Under the pieces are notes generated by a model. That model did no database searches and was not told the origin of the DNA. It saw nothing but the letters and a program-made list of their open reading frames with translations. Of a stretch of 64,000 nucleotides of DNA, positions 62,572 to 64,000 are shown piece after piece. The first letter of the stretch is position 1. Each line of letters begins with the position of its first letter. The position numbers and the translations under genes were made by a program. This DNA comes from Palsa-965 sp044448685 (GTDB lineage: Bacteria > Bacteroidota > Bacteroidia > Palsa-965), in assembly GCA_044448685.1 (NCBI GenBank), contig JBIOHC010000011.1:28996-92995 (forward strand). The letters are read 5' to 3'.

Positions 62572-64000
62572 ATGAAAAAATTTCTACGTGGGCTTGTCTT
62601 ACTTTCCTTGTTCTCGCCACTTGCCGGTGCACAAACGGCTGGGAATTATGTCTTTTTTAAGGGTGACACACTGAACGGATTTGACTATTCTGCTGTACAG
62701 GCTGAGGCTGTCAAACACCATATTGACGGACATGATATGAGAGGATTCATGTCGAACAAACAAAAGGAATTTGTCATTACTAAATACCACTTACCTTCTT
62801 CTTATTTTAACCGCAAGAGTGCTCCGGTAAATACAATTCTTGCCAGCGCGTGTAATAACCTGGATTTTAGCACGGGAGATTATACTTCCTGGACAGGAGG
62901 CACAGGCTATAATATGAATTCACAAGCTGCACTGACTGTACAAACAGCTGCAATCAGTACTACGGGTGTTAATTCACCTGAAACAGCCTGCTCTTATCAT
63001 ACGTTGATGAATACCGGAACGGATCCATATTCCGGGTTATCGACAGTAGCACCGGGGGCAACCTGGTCCTGCCGCCTTGGCGGGGAATGGGCTAACCTGA
63101 ATGATCCTCCTTCCCTGGGTGGGAATTGTAATGCCATAGACCCCAATACCCTCGATTCATATTCCAGTGGTGAATATATTCAGCAAACCTTTGCTGTAAC
63201 AGCAGCCAATGCCATGTTTACCTATAAGTATGCGGTTGTTCTGCTTGACGCTGGGCATACAGCTTTGCAAGTTCCTTATTTCCGGGCAGAGGTGCTGGAT
63301 GCTTCCTTAAATCCAATCCCTTGTATGCAGTACTATGTGGAAGACACGCTGAATTCACCTCCTCCGGGCTGGAGTGTTTCGGGTACTACTTCAACAGCTG
63401 GCTCAGGTGGTTCTGTATTTTATTCTCAGTGGACATCGAACAGTCTGAACCTTAAAACGTATATCGGACAGAATGTAACAGTACGTTTTACCTGTGCAGG
63501 ATGCGGACTGGGCGGTCACTGGGCCTATGCTTATGTATGCGGTTTCTGCTCACCTATACAAATCCTTGCTTCGAGTCCTGAAGTTTGTTTGGGAGGAACA
63601 ATTAACCTTACCGCCCCACCGATTACAACCGGAACTTACGCCTGGAATACTATGCCTACCGGAACAGCCGGAATTGTTGGCTCAACAACAGGACAGAGTG
63701 TAACCATTAATGCAGCCGGAACTTACCAGGTAACGGTTACCCAGGCCCCCGGCTGCTTTTATGTAATCGATACAACACTCGCTTTCTACCCTTTGCCAAA
63801 GCTCACTGCCACGTCAACCAATACATCCTGCGGTGCCAGTAATGGAACAATCAATATTAATGCAAGCGGAGGTAATGCCCCTTATACTTATCTATGGACC
63901 CCGGCTCCTCCTGTCGGGCAGGGAACGCCCAATGCGAGCGGGCTTGGAGCAGGAAGCTATAAAGTGACGGTCACCTCAGCCAATGGTTGTACACACGATA
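62572..64000 (+). CDS. Second SprB-type surface protein, paralogue of the previous gene (3' end outside window)
   Basis: The open frame runs from the ATG at 62572 to the window edge without a stop (476 codons seen). The signal peptide (MKKFLRGLVLLSLFSPLAGAQ) and the N-terminal domain match the preceding giant closely: both have FKGDTL then GF, NADF or NLDF, CSYHTL, NTGTDPYSGL and the segment GIVGSTTGQSVTINA. The first SprB repeat starts near residue 410 (TATSTNTSCGASNGTININ). The product is probably another large T9SS surface adhesin, formed by tandem duplication. Confidence 0.9.
   Translation, partial: MKKFLRGLVLLSLFSPLAGAQTAGNYVFFKGDTLNGFDYSAVQAEAVKHHIDGHDMRGFMSNKQKEFVITKYHLPSSYFNRKSAPVNTILASACNNLDFSTGDYTSWTGGTGYNMNSQAALTVQTAAISTTGVNSPETACSYHTLMNTGTDPYSGLSTVAPGATWSCRLGGEWANLNDPPSLGGNCNAIDPNTLDSYSSGEYIQQTFAVTAANAMFTYKYAVVLLDAGHTALQVPYFRAEVLDASLNPIPCMQYYVEDTLNSPPPGWSVSGTTSTAGSGGSVFYSQWTSNSLNLKTYIGQNVTVRFTCAGCGLGGHWAYAYVCGFCSPIQILASSPEVCLGGTINLTAPPITTGTYAWNTMPTGTAGIVGSTTGQSVTINAAGTYQVTVTQAPGCFYVIDTTLAFYPLPKLTATSTNTSCGASNGTININASGGNAPYTYLWTPAPPVGQGTPNASGLGAGSYKVTVTSANGCTHD

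Overview
The window is a chromosomal segment from a member of the Bacteroidota. Several secreted proteins end in type IX secretion (T9SS) sorting domains. Giant proteins carry SprB repeats, and one has a gliding-motility-type C-terminus. Typical phylum genes are present (YhcH, FadL-type porin, DUF4907 lipoprotein, receiver-Crp fusion), and several genes have the Bacteroidota promoter form (TTG, 17-20 nt, TAnnTTTG). I cannot name the genus. I found no rRNA, tRNA, CRISPR array, prophage or insertion sequence, so this looks like ordinary chromosome with a few rearranged spots.

Layout. 1-2.5 kb: a histidine kinase cut by the window edge, its LuxR-type response regulator, and a duplicate regulator lacking its DNA-binding domain. 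2.5-9.3 kb: small conserved hypotheticals, a Gre-like factor, an outer-membrane protein with calcium-binding repeats followed at once by a TPR-SpoIIE phosphatase, and a DUF4349 protein. 9.4-16.3 kb: a T9SS-exported GH25 lysozyme, a membrane protein, an erythromycin-esterase homologue, a PAP2 phosphatase and an LD-carboxypeptidase. 16.3-26.8 kb, minus strand: a repeat-rich T9SS protein with a small partner, then a packed run of YhcH, SprB-repeat adhesin, heptosyltransferase-like GT9 and Kdo transferase. 26.9-34.3 kb: a two-domain hydrolase, a TPR protein, two zinc-ribbon membrane proteins (one apparently broken by a stop codon), a cytochrome c, an MBL-fold enzyme and a GNAT acetyltransferase. 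34.5-38.9 kb: a MarR regulator with a FadL porin, a GDSL hydrolase and a T9SS esterase, which reads as a lipid or ester uptake and hydrolysis operon. 39-45.9 kb: a Rieske protein, YcxB-TPR, two SRPBCC proteins, an HTH regulator, small membrane proteins and a decayed DinB gene. 45.9-50.3 kb: a 1241-residue TraB/GumN protein with an array of 21-bp repeats upstream of it. 50.3-57.4 kb: beta-barrel proteins, two YceI proteins, an exonuclease-GIY-YIG nuclease and a receiver-Crp/Fnr regulator with a perfect 18-bp palindrome upstream. 57.8-64 kb: two tandem paralogous SprB giants, the second running off the end.

As a whole the window is rich in cell-envelope functions: outer-membrane barrels, surface adhesins, LPS core enzymes, peptidoglycan enzymes and lipid uptake. 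Two-component and one-component regulators sit among them. The most unusual element is the helically phased 21-bp repeat array at 49741-50097. Other points worth a second look are the structured intergenic region at 12933-13309, the in-frame stop at 30515, the DinB fusion junction near 45610, and the adhesin-LPS gene run.
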